NCBI GenBank assembly: GCA_964648115.1
Contig: CAZYME010000006.1
Span: 1 to 64,000, forward strand
Length of the DNA: 64,000 nucleotides
Origin: CAZYME01 sp964648115
Lineage (GTDB): Bacteria > Pseudomonadota > Gammaproteobacteria > Legionellales > Legionellaceae
Direction of reading: 5' to 3'
In this document: positions 9,023 to 15,854 of the stretch, piece by piece
How positions within the stretch are numbered: position 1 is the stretch's first letter
How the letters are laid out: each line of letters opens with the position of its first letter
The notes under the pieces: generated by a model
Seen by the model: only the letters and a program-made list of their open reading frames with translations
Databases searched by the model: none
Told to the model about the DNA's origin: nothing
Made by a program: the position numbers and the translations under genes

Positions 9023-9277
9023 ATGTACCCCGTATGGAGCGAAGCGAAATGCGGGAGAAAACCATGCATTTAATCCCGTATTTTGTATTATCCCACCCCC
9101 ACTGCTATTAAAAAAAACCTGTCGTTCCCGCGAAGGCGGGAATCCATTTCTACGATGGCTCCTAGCCAGATTCAGGGATAGTTTCCCGCCTTCGCGGGAA
9201 TAACAACGTCTCTTAACTTAATGGTAATGAAGTGGGGCGTGAGCTTGTGAGCATTTATAGTTTCGCTCCATACGGGG
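9023..9277. repeat. Nested palindromic repeats after pnp (outer pair)
   Basis: CCCCGTATGGAGCGAA (9028-9043) and its exact reverse complement (9262-9277) flank about 218 nt. The interior holds a second, unrelated palindromic element (9125-9200). The same outer family appears as a perfect hairpin after rpoH at 52081-52175. The whole 8985-9342 spacer is non-coding, and I see no gene in it. Confidence 0.8.
9125..9224. repeat. Inner palindromic repeat, CTTAACTTAATGG family
   Basis: TTCCCGCGAAGGCGGGAA (9125-9142) pairs with TTCCCGCCTTCGCGGGAA (9183-9200). CTTAACTTAATGG closes the right side at 9212-9224. The same right end occurs at 19223-19235. The expected left CCATTAAGTTAAG end looks degraded here, so this copy is probably truncated or decayed. 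Confidence 0.75.
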
Positions 9278-9342
9278 CTACGAGAGTGTTTTATTTGCTA
9301 ATTAATACCCCATCACAATCTAACCGTGATGGGGTAGCTTCA

Positions 9343-10872
9343 TTAGAATTTATAATCGGCTGGAGGCGGATATAACAAACCATCTGCCTGAGTAGGTGGA
9401 TAGGCTGCTGCTTGAGGTGGATACAATGCGCCTGCTGCAGGAGCTGGCATAAACGAAGAATGTGGCGCAAGTGACGCGGCACTTGCTTGTTTTTGCGCAG
9501 GATCCGCATATTCTTTTGCAAATTCCGTATAAGCCTCTTCCGTGATGGGCCCTAATTTCGCGCTGATATTTGCCAAAGGTCTTCCACAACGCTCACCATT
9601 TAAATATCCTGCGGATTCCTCACGTCGGAGTTGCTCTTGACTTGAAATAATCTGTTTTGCAAAGTTTTCTTCAGTCAAGAAACGCTTGTACTCTTTAACA
9701 TACAATGCCGCATGCGGATTGTTTTCAAAATAGTACTGATACTCCCTGGGATTTAATTTACGCCCATAAATATTGCTAAGCGTGTAATTTGTAAGCGGAA
9801 GATTCTCATCCAGTGCATCGAGGTCATAGGGATTGATTGAGGCAACCAATTGGCTGAGCATCCACAAACCACGGGTGTATGAAAACGCTGGGCCTTGATT
9901 TTTTAAGACTTCATCTCGCTCGTCGTTGAAGTCATCAAGTTCGGCAACATAGGGTGCGGTATCTGCATGTTTCATCCAATCAGTCGCGCCATCTTCGTTT
10001 GTACAGCTAATTAATGTTAGTGGATGAAGCTCTGGGTTTTTTCGTGTACGAATTTGGTGAGCAATATTTTCGCCACCTTCATCGGGTTCTCCATCATTAA
10101 AAAAATAATGACTCCATTTGCCCTCAAGATTGAAGCCAGTACTGAGCGCGGCCTTGACCGGAGTGCTTCCTGATTTCAATCTGGAAAATTGCCTACGAAT
10201 TGCATCATGAGCATAAGCCTCAAATTGCTCCGGGGTTTTTCCAGTACGAACTAAAGTCAATTCTTCTTTACTGTTTAAAAAACGGATTTGCATGTGTTCC
10301 ACGGGGATATAAGCTAACAAACCTACCATGGTATGCAACCGATCTTCGGCTTCTTGCAACCGGGTCATCTTTTCACCTGGTCTTGGAGCCCGCCTTAGCT
10401 GCTCAGCAATTGCCTGTTGCATGAATTCGCCCGCTGCGGTGATCTCGACATCTGTAGCGGATGCCATAGAGCCACTATCATCAACAAGAAAATCCAGCTT
10501 ATATTCCGTCAACATCATTAACTTGTTGACCATCCCTAGGGGCGTCTCATATTGTGCAAATTTCGCACCGAGACTATCTAATATTACACCGCCGTCCAGA
10601 GGTTGCTTGGATTTGAACCGAAGTAACATCTCTTCATCTTGCATCATTTCAATGGTTTCAGTGGTGCTTTGAGCCATAGGTACAGGCAGGCCTGTTTTTG
10701 CCATTTGGATTTCAGATGCAGCCATTACATCCTCTATGGATGATACGATTGCTAAGGGTGCTACCGCGCTTGCTGCAGCAGCCGCTTTACTGGGAGCTGC
10801 CCCGTCTGGGTGGTAGTCAGGGTTTTTTTTCATTACCCCGTTAACGGTAATATACTTAGGTGTCTGAGGCAT
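9343..10872 (-). CDS. von Willebrand factor A-domain protein of unknown role with LYPP-rich tail
   Basis: No named family is recognised beyond the vWA fold. The start at ATG 10872 has AGGAG 8 nt upstream and gives 509 aa; the longer frame lacks this. A short Ala-rich segment (about residues 25-45) precedes the vWA domain. The MIDAS motif DDSGS lies at about residues 131-135 within LDFLVDDSGSM. A later SGSTPVKAAL supplies the conserved Thr, and NDGEPDEGG a likely MIDAS Asp. The metal site therefore looks complete. There is no signal peptide or TM segment, so a cytosolic or secreted-by-machine protein is likely. The last 40 residues are Pro/Ala/Tyr-rich with LYPPQ, AYPPTQ and LYPPPADY. It stands alone between repeats and folE. 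An effector or adhesin-like role is only conjecture. Confidence 0.75.
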   Translation of the reverse strand: MPQTPKYITVNGVMKKNPDYHPDGAAPSKAAAAASAVAPLAIVSSIEDVMAASEIQMAKTGLPVPMAQSTTETIEMMQDEEMLLRFKSKQPLDGGVILDSLGAKFAQYETPLGMVNKLMMLTEYKLDFLVDDSGSMASATDVEITAAGEFMQQAIAEQLRRAPRPGEKMTRLQEAEDRLHTMVGLLAYIPVEHMQIRFLNSKEELTLVRTGKTPEQFEAYAHDAIRRQFSRLKSGSTPVKAALSTGFNLEGKWSHYFFNDGEPDEGGENIAHQIRTRKNPELHPLTLISCTNEDGATDWMKHADTAPYVAELDDFNDERDEVLKNQGPAFSYTRGLWMLSQLVASINPYDLDALDENLPLTNYTLSNIYGRKLNPREYQYYFENNPHAALYVKEYKRFLTEENFAKQIISSQEQLRREESAGYLNGERCGRPLANISAKLGPITEEAYTEFAKEYADPAQKQASAASLAPHSSFMPAPAAGALYPPQAAAYPPTQADGLLYPPPADYKF

Positions 10873-11159
10873 GTGTAAATCTCCTATTAACAACATGTTT
10901 AATATTGAACGATCTAAGGTTAATGAAAAAGCAGGTTGCTCAAATAGAATCGTCCATGAGTTTGACGACAGTACGATAGCATAGGTACTTCTGTGGTTTA
11001 AAGTGCGGAGGCATAGAAAACCCGGATGTCCGCTTCGCAGCCTGGTTGACGCGATAGCGGCAGCTGGGGAATGGAGCTTAAAGATGGCAAAGTACCCATC
11101 ACTATAAACGAAATTAATAAAGAGGGGATTTTACAAAGTAACAACGACCCTCTATATTC

Positions 11160-11699
11160 TTATCTAATTAAATTCAAAAACTCCATACGACTACTAGAAT
11201 TGCTCCGCATTTCGCCTAGCATTACCGATGTGGTCATCACAGAGTTTTGTTTTTCAACACCGCGCATCATCATGCAAAGATGTCTTGCTTCCATTACAAC
11301 AGCAACACCGCGTGCTCCGGTTATATCGGCAATACAGTTAGCTACTTCTGTTGTTAATCGTTCTTGAATTTGCAAACGACGCGCGAAATAGTCAACAATT
11401 CGAGCAATTTTAGATAGGCCAATTACTTTACCTTTGGGTAGATAACCAACATGGCATTTTCCAAAGAATGGCAGCAAATGATGCTCACACATGGAATACA
11501 TCTCAACGTCTTTTACAATGACCATTTCGTTCATATCAGATTCGAAAAGTGCGCCGTTAATAATTTCATCCAGACTTTCGTGATAACCTTTGGTTAAATA
11601 ACGCATTGCACTAGCAGCGCGCTCAGGTGTATCAAGCAGTCCTTCACGATCTACATTTTCGCCGATATCTGACAATAATTGTTTATATAATTTTTGCAT
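11160..11699 (-). CDS. folE: GTP cyclohydrolase I
   Basis: FolE converts GTP to 7,8-dihydroneopterin triphosphate, the first step of folate and tetrahydrobiopterin synthesis. The 179-aa protein has the family zinc ligands Cys71 and His74 (SMCEHHLLPF) and Cys142 (ARHLCMMMRG). Also present are LSKIARIVDYFARRLQIQERL and a conserved TPERAA near residue 24. Length is typical of the short bacterial type. It is transcribed away from the downstream genes and has no close operon partner. Confidence 0.96.
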   Translation of the reverse strand: MQKLYKQLLSDIGENVDREGLLDTPERAASAMRYLTKGYHESLDEIINGALFESDMNEMVIVKDVEMYSMCEHHLLPFFGKCHVGYLPKGKVIGLSKIARIVDYFARRLQIQERLTTEVANCIADITGARGVAVVMEARHLCMMMRGVEKQNSVMTTSVMLGEMRSNSSSRMEFLNLIR

Positions 11700-11823
11700 C
11701 TTAAAAACCTTATATACTTAAAAAACAAGGGAAACAATGTATCTACATTGAATCCACAAAAACCACTACAACCTCCATAAGGCAAAAGATGTGCTGTTTT
11801 TGCGCCGATAATAAATCGTAGGA

Positions 11824-11849
11824 TCCTCTACCATTGATGGGAGAGGATG
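11824..11849. repeat. Short palindromic repeat (ACCATTGATGGG family)
   Basis: ATCCTCT (11824-11830) pairs with AGAGGAT (11843-11849) around ACCATTGATGGG. A second copy with the same loop lies at 44296-44319. It sits between folE and the HIT gene, where it could act as a weak terminator or simply be a dispersed repeat. Confidence 0.55.
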
Positions 11850-11893
11850 CCATCGTGCCTATATGAGAGTAGCTAACAGTAGCATTCTCAATT

Positions 11894-12235
11894 TTACCCT
11901 GGTGGCCACATCATCTGCCGTCCACCCAAGATATGTAGGTGTATGTGGTAAACCGCTTGACCCCCTCCAGCATTAACATTAAAAACCAAACGATAGCCTG
12001 CTTCACTTAAACCCTCAGTTTTTGCCAGCTTTTTGGCAGTGAGCACCATTTTTCCTAATAACCGCTCATCTGTGGTGTCTGCGTCATCGATAGTTGCAAT
12101 ATGCTTCTTCGGGATCACCAGAATATGTGCCGGTGCTTGGGGATTTACATCACGAAAAGCCATAACTTCCGTATCCTCAAGCAGAACTGTTGCGGGTATT
12201 TCACCGGTGACAATCTTACAAAACAAGCAGTCCAT
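11894..12235 (-). CDS. HIT family nucleotide-binding hydrolase
   Basis: Histidine triad proteins of the HinT branch hydrolyse nucleoside phosphoramidates and acyl-adenylates. The 113-aa product starts MDCLFCKIVTGEIPA and has the HIT motif HIHLHILGG near its C-terminus, with FNVNAGGGQAVYH just before. These are the hallmarks of the HinT group. The C-terminal RQMMWPPG tail is typical. It is divergent from ppa, and the 128-nt spacer should hold both promoters. Confidence 0.93.
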   Translation of the reverse strand: MDCLFCKIVTGEIPATVLLEDTEVMAFRDVNPQAPAHILVIPKKHIATIDDADTTDERLLGKMVLTAKKLAKTEGLSEAGYRLVFNVNAGGGQAVYHIHLHILGGRQMMWPPG

Positions 12236-12366
12236 TATTTTCCTAAATTGGCAGTATGCCAGTAATTATACGCTGTCTTAACGTGTAAAAAAACTATGCG
12301 GCTTGTTTTGCCTTTTTAATCTAATTTACGCATAATATTCCGTCTTTAATCATACAGAGGTGAATG

Positions 12367-12900
12367 ATGAGTTTGATGGAAATTGATAGTGGCAGAGATG
12401 TACCTAATGAAGTTAATGTCATTATTGAAATCCCTATGCATGGGGAGCCGGTTAAATATGAGGTGGATAAACAATCAGGTGCATTGTTTGTAGACCGTTT
12501 TCTAACGACGGCCATGTATTACCCAGCTAATTATGGTTACATTCCTCAAACCTTGTCTGAAGATGGTGACCCAGTTGATGTGTTAGTCATAACTCCCATA
12601 CCTTTAATCAGTGGCGCGGTAATCCGTAGCCGTGTTGTTGGGATGCTAAAAATGACTGATGAGGCAGGAGTAGATACAAAACTACTAGCAGTGCCAATTA
12701 ATAAATTATGCAATATGTACACAGGTGTAAAAACGCATCTCGATTTGCCAAAGCACTTATTGTTATCAGTAGAGCACTTCTTTAACCATTATAAGGATTT
12801 AGAAGAGGGCAAATGGGTAAAGGTTGACGGCTGGGAAGGCCCAGATGTAGCACATCGTGAAATCATGGACAGCATAGCCAGGTATAACGATCAATTGTAA
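12367..12900 (+). CDS. ppa: Inorganic pyrophosphatase (family I)
   Basis: This enzyme hydrolyses pyrophosphate to phosphate and pulls biosynthetic reactions forward. AGAGG at 12356-12360 favours ATG 12367 over the adjacent in-frame ATG 12364, giving 177 aa, the normal length. Conserved metal- and substrate-binding segments are EVDKQSGALFVDRFL, YPANYGYIP, EDGDPVDVLV and KWVKVDGWEG. All catalytic acidic positions of the family appear present. Confidence 0.96.
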   Translation: MSLMEIDSGRDVPNEVNVIIEIPMHGEPVKYEVDKQSGALFVDRFLTTAMYYPANYGYIPQTLSEDGDPVDVLVITPIPLISGAVIRSRVVGMLKMTDEAGVDTKLLAVPINKLCNMYTGVKTHLDLPKHLLLSVEHFFNHYKDLEEGKWVKVDGWEGPDVAHREIMDSIARYNDQL

Positions 12901-12978
12901 ATTGCCGTCCCTGGATGGTGGCGGTGGTGGGCATCCAGGTTTCTTACGGTTATCCCTCCCAGATCTTTTTATGAAGAA

Positions 12979-13007
12979 TTGACACAGTAGACGAAGAACA
13001 GCATAAT
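12979..13007 (+). promoter_or_regulatory. Sigma-70-type promoter for the orphan gene at 13044
   Basis: TTGACA at 12979-12984, a 17-nt spacer and CATAAT at 13002-13007 form a near-consensus promoter. It lies about 37 nt upstream of a strong Shine-Dalgarno and ATG. Confidence 0.75.
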
Positions 13008-13043
13008 GTGCTCGCTATTAAATCAATTTATTTGGAGGCCTCA

Positions 13044-13844
13044 ATGCCTAGTTCAACAACAAAGCCTGATTTAGACAAATTATACCGTGAAGCTGGTTTG
13101 CGCAATAGCCGGACTATGCATAATGGAAGCATAGTATCAGCTGTTGACAGTTTCTACTCGTTTGGGGATTTTAAACGAGAATTGCGAGCCATATTGATTG
13201 TGCCTTTTATTGCTACTAGAGAAGTATTGAAGCAAGTTCTTAATGCTTTTTTTGAGTTCTTAACGGCTGGTGTACAGCTAGTGACTTTTGATGGTCGATT
13301 CTTTGGTACCTTATACAATGTTTTTGCTCATATCGGAAATGCTATTGCATTAACATTTGAAGGTGCTTGGGGCGTTATTGGATCAGCGTTGTCCTTATAC
13401 CTTCGAGCTTGCGCTACTTTGGGTGAGGGTATTGGTAATTTGATATTTGATAATGAGCCAACGGATACTGAATATACTGTAGAGCCACGCAACTATGGAT
13501 CAACGAATCTAATTCCAGCTGTTGTGGCTAATAGCCCTGCTCTAAGATATAACGAGGCACCTTCAGCTCCAGTAGTAGAAGAAGCAGTAGCAGGGTCTTT
13601 ATATCCTGCCCTTCCTACAATGCAATCAGTAAGTGCTTCAATTCCCTACAGCGGTCGCAATGGTATGTTCGCACACTCTACTGCGCCAGTATCCAAACCT
13701 TCGCTTATGCAAGCTGCGGCGGATCTAGAGAGATTGGGGTTACCAGAAGACCAGGTTGAGGCTGTGTTTCAAAACATGCTCCGAACTAACGATTATAACG
13801 ATTATACGGATGATAGGCCCTCTAGTTTTGGTCCACAAGGATAA
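13044..13844 (+). CDS. Unrecognised protein with amphipathic/hydrophobic core and LYPAL motif
   Basis: I do not recognise the family. ATG 13044 is chosen because GGAGG lies 7 nt upstream and a near-consensus promoter precedes it. This gives 266 aa; the longer GTG start at 13008 lacks these. Residues about 45-140 are rich in hydrophobic and amphipathic stretches (ILIVPFIATREVLKQVLNAF, then AHIGNAIALTFEGAWGVIG). They could be membrane-associated helices, but none is a clear signal peptide. The C-terminal half is low-complexity and Ser/Pro/Ala-rich with SLYPALP, followed by a short helical region (LEDLERLGLPEDQVEAVFQNM-like). It ends in a strong hairpin. It has no operon partner; the next gene has its own ribosome site. 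A host-directed secreted role is inference from composition and genome context only. Confidence 0.6.
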   Translation: MPSSTTKPDLDKLYREAGLRNSRTMHNGSIVSAVDSFYSFGDFKRELRAILIVPFIATREVLKQVLNAFFEFLTAGVQLVTFDGRFFGTLYNVFAHIGNAIALTFEGAWGVIGSALSLYLRACATLGEGIGNLIFDNEPTDTEYTVEPRNYGSTNLIPAVVANSPALRYNEAPSAPVVEEAVAGSLYPALPTMQSVSASIPYSGRNGMFAHSTAPVSKPSLMQAAADLERLGLPEDQVEAVFQNMLRTNDYNDYTDDRPSSFGPQG

Positions 13845-13860
13845 CAGCAGTTATTCTTCG

Positions 13861-13897
13861 AAAGCTACCTGGCAAGAGTCTCTTGTTGGGTAGCTTT
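13861..13897 (+). terminator. Strong hairpin after the orphan gene at 13044
   Basis: AAAGCTACC (13861-13869) pairs with GGTAGCTTT (13889-13897), and an inner CAAGA/TCTTG stem extends it. The T-run is short, so termination is likely but not certain. Confidence 0.7.
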
Positions 13898-13945
13898 ATA
13901 ATTTGCCCGTAGTTTTTCGTATTTCACGATTTTATGGGAGAAAAA

Positions 13946-14302
13946 ATGAGTCTTGCAGCCCCTTCTACTGTTTTTGATCGAGTCGATACAGAAACACGCG
14001 CAGCTATTATACAATTAAATCAAAAGCTTGTTGATCTAAAGTCAGAAATCGCTTTGAAACTAAAGGCGCTTGAGACAGCCCAAGATGCAGAGCATGTTAC
14101 TCAGAAACAGCATTTAACGCTATTAGCAAATGAGATAGAGCGAGCACTCGAAAGTATTGATGAAGTTGTCAATATGGTCGTTTCAGAAGAACTAACACAT
14201 AGCGAATTTATAAAACTACATCATGATGATTTGGAAAAATTTCGAGAAATGGTTTCCATGAATGCGGATAAAATCGCAAAAATTAATGAGAAACTAGGCT
14301 AA
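13946..14302 (+). CDS. Small predicted coiled-coil protein of unknown function
   Basis: No family is recognised. GGGAG at 13936-13940 sits 5 nt before ATG 13946, so this start is preferred over ATG 13934; the product is 118 aa. It is almost wholly helical by composition, with heptad-like spacing of Leu/Ile through IIQLNQKLVDLKSEIALKLK and LLANEIERALESIDEVV. It contains no Cys or Trp. There is no signal peptide or TM segment. It runs tail to tail into the LuxR-sensor-like gene on the other strand, overlapping it by 9 nt. Confidence 0.6.
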   Translation: MSLAAPSTVFDRVDTETRAAIIQLNQKLVDLKSEIALKLKALETAQDAEHVTQKQHLTLLANEIERALESIDEVVNMVVSEELTHSEFIKLHHDDLEKFREMVSMNADKIAKINEKLG

Positions 14303-14788
14303 TATCAGCGGCAACAAAGCGTTACTACAATACTCCCCTATCCTATTAAAATGCGCTTGCTGGCTGGTGAAAAATGCCTGTGTCTGCTGGCATTCTGCTT
14401 CACTAGCTATCGAGTAAATTAGATGAGAATCGGCTGTTTTTACCGCCATTGAAAGACCAATAGGGTAATGGTGTTTCAATTGCTTTAAATAATATAGTTC
14501 ATCATAACGTTCAGAACTGTATAGAGATTGCCAGGGTGAAGATGAGCATAGACTATACCAGTTAGGTTGGTAAGTTTTGTCAAAGCGCCAAAGATTGCTG
14601 CTAAATAAATTAAACTCAAGCGAAGGGGTGGACGAGAGGGTCAATAGTCTGGACTGGCTATCAATATGCGATATTGCAAAATGGTTGATCTTGTATAGCC
14701 CTAGTATGTCTTTGAATACAGTACTAACTTGACTTTTATGAGCGAAAAGGGTTTCTAGAAAATTTGGGTGTAGAGAAATCTGCTTCAT
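14294..14788 (-). CDS. Orphan LuxR-type sensor-like protein without DNA-binding domain
   Basis: The 164-aa product resembles, by eye, the N-terminal sensory half of LuxR-family regulators found in Legionella relatives (FAISHIDSQSRLLTLSSTPS, then ERYDELYYLKQLKHHYPIGLS). It stops where the helix-turn-helix domain would begin. The family assignment is inference from motif feel. GGAAG lies just upstream of ATG 14788. It is downstream of, and on the same strand as, the XRE regulator at 14846-15322, 57 nt away, so the two are probably co-transcribed. It may be a ligand-binding or anti-regulator partner of that protein. Confidence 0.5.
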   Translation of the reverse strand: MKQISLHPNFLETLFAHKSQVSTVFKDILGLYKINHFAISHIDSQSRLLTLSSTPSLEFNLFSSNLWRFDKTYQPNWYSLCSSSPWQSLYSSERYDELYYLKQLKHHYPIGLSMAVKTADSHLIYSIASEAECQQTQAFFTSQQAHFNRIGEYCSNALLPLILA

Positions 14789-14845
14789 GATACTTCCATG
14801 TATGTGTTTATTAAAAGCAACCAGGCTCCGCTGAAACGGCAGTTG

Positions 14846-15322
14846 TTAAAAATTTTTAAAATGCCTGGCAGATGCTAGGGCCAGGTCAATAATTTTTTTC
14901 GATTGTTCTTCATCTGCATTGATTTGACTTACATCTCGGGCTAAATCCAGCAGAAAATCAGAGCATTCATCGGCAGAATGTACCGTATTATATAATTCAC
15001 TCGCCTGCGTGAAAATGTAATGGAGTAAATTTTTACGGATCGTAATGTTACTGTTTATTTCACTATTGCCATCATGATTATCACCAAAGAGTAACCATCC
15101 TGGTGAAACATTAAGTTTCCCAGCTAATTCTACTAATTTTATCGGCTCTGGAATGGCTTCGCCGCGTAAATATTTTCGGCAAATCTGTGGGGAGTATCCG
15201 GTAATTTCTGCTAATTTATGGATGTTTACCCCAGAAATCGAACGTTGTGATGCATAACCCGCATGGATCATTGTCTCATGTAAGCGAGCAGCAAACTGTT
15301 TCGTTAAATCGATTTTTTCCAT
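14846..15322 (-). CDS. XRE/Cro-type helix-turn-helix regulator
   Basis: The product is 158 aa from ATG 15322; a TTG at 15361 would add 13 unusual residues. The helix-turn-helix is about residues 35-75: NIHKLAEITGYSPQICRKYL is the HTH and GEAIPEPIKLVELAGKLNVS follows, then PGWLLFGD, typical of Cro/C1-type repressors. The C-terminal half is helical and may dimerise or sense a ligand. The upstream region holds GGAAAC-type direct and inverted repeats (15385-15417), which suggests autoregulation and control of the divergent promoter. There is no convincing Shine-Dalgarno at the chosen ATG. Confidence 0.8.
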   Translation of the reverse strand: MEKIDLTKQFAARLHETMIHAGYASQRSISGVNIHKLAEITGYSPQICRKYLRGEAIPEPIKLVELAGKLNVSPGWLLFGDNHDGNSEINSNITIRKNLLHYIFTQASELYNTVHSADECSDFLLDLARDVSQINADEEQSKKIIDLALASARHFKNF

Positions 15323-15384
15323 AGTGGTATGATTAGGATTCCAAGCAAAAAATGGTAACAAATTGCAGTTAAAAATACAATTAA

Positions 15385-15417
15385 ATGGAAACCAATGATT
15401 TCCATTGGAAACTAATG
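15385..15417. promoter_or_regulatory. Operator-like repeats beside the XRE regulator
   Basis: ATGGAAA (15385-15391) is inverted as TTTCCAT (15399-15405). CCAATG (15392-15397) is inverted as CATTGG (15403-15408). GGAAACCAATG (15387-15397) is directly repeated as GGAAACTAATG (15407-15417), 20 bp apart. The array abuts a TTGACA element at 15419. A further GGTTTCCAA lies at 15525-15533. Binding by the neighbouring regulator is inference. Confidence 0.55.
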
Positions 15418-15418
15418 G

Positions 15419-15446
15419 TTGACATTATTGAATAGATAATTAAAAT
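15419..15446 (+). promoter_or_regulatory. Near-consensus promoter facing away from the XRE gene
   Basis: TTGACA (15419-15424), a 16-nt spacer and TAAAAT (15441-15446) point rightward. There is no protein-coding gene before the tRNA. The -35 directly follows the operator-like repeats. Confidence 0.6.
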
Positions 15447-15452
15447 ACAAAA

Positions 15453-15616
15453 CGAAACATAAATAGTTTCAAACAAGTCCAAATCAGGGAGCGATAAGAG
15501 GTCTGAGGGAGCAAACTCTTATATGGTTTCCAAGGTTGAAGGATAAAGTGGCATAACCATAGCTACCAACCTCGTTATAATATGGTTGGAATTATTTGCA
15601 TGATTCCAACCTTTCT
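15453..15616 (+). ncRNA. Candidate small RNA between XRE regulator and tRNA-Val
   Basis: A near-consensus promoter at 15419-15446 would start transcription near 15453. A 9-bp hairpin, GGTTGGAAT (15584-15592) with ATTCCAACC (15603-15611), followed by TTTCT, could end it, giving about 160 nt. No open reading frame longer than a few codons lies inside. It is a prediction from signals only; there is no recognised RNA family. Confidence 0.3.
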
Positions 15617-15628
15617 AATCTAAAAAGT

Positions 15629-15657
15629 TTGCTTTGGCGCGATAGCCTTTATATAAT
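15629..15657 (+). promoter_or_regulatory. Promoter of tRNA-Val
   Basis: TTGCTT (15629-15634), a 17-nt spacer and perfect TATAAT (15652-15657), about 36 nt before the tRNA. Confidence 0.65.
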
Positions 15658-15692
15658 GACCGCCTCGCTGTCCCTGACATAGAGCGAATAAT

Positions 15693-15767
15693 AGGCACGT
15701 AGCTCAGTGGTAGAGCACCACCTTGACATGGTGGTGGTCGGTGGTTCGATCCCACTCGTGCCTACCA
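15693..15767 (+). tRNA. tRNA-Val, anticodon GAC
   Basis: The acceptor stem AGGCACG (15693-15699) pairs with CGTGCCT (15757-15763), and the CCA end is encoded (15765-15767). The D-arm AGCTCAGTGGTAGAGCA is canonical. The anticodon stem is CCACC/GGTGG with loop TTGACAT, giving anticodon GAC (Val). The T-arm is GTGG-TTCGATC-CCAC. A terminator follows at once. Confidence 0.97.
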
Positions 15768-15772
15768 ATTTA

Positions 15773-15796
15773 CCCTGCTACGCAGGGTTTTTTTTT
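15773..15796 (+). terminator. Terminator after tRNA-Val
   Basis: CCCTGC (15773-15778), a 3-nt loop and GCAGGG (15782-15787), then nine T residues. Confidence 0.93.
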
Positions 15797-15854
15797 GAAT
15801 GATGCATATGATAAGTTAGCAAAACGCCAGCAAACGAGGGTACAAGGAAAATAA

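Noticed and set aside
8985..9342. Possible CRISPR-like array after pnp
   Set aside because: The repeats are inverted, unequal in spacing and belong to two different families, with no direct repeat-spacer pattern or cas gene.
11071..11367. Plus-strand frame overlapping the folE 3' end
   Set aside because: Antisense shadow of folE with no ribosome site.
15453..15692. Possible short peptide starting at ATG near 15523
   Set aside because: It stops after seven codons; the stretch is better read as regulatory or RNA.
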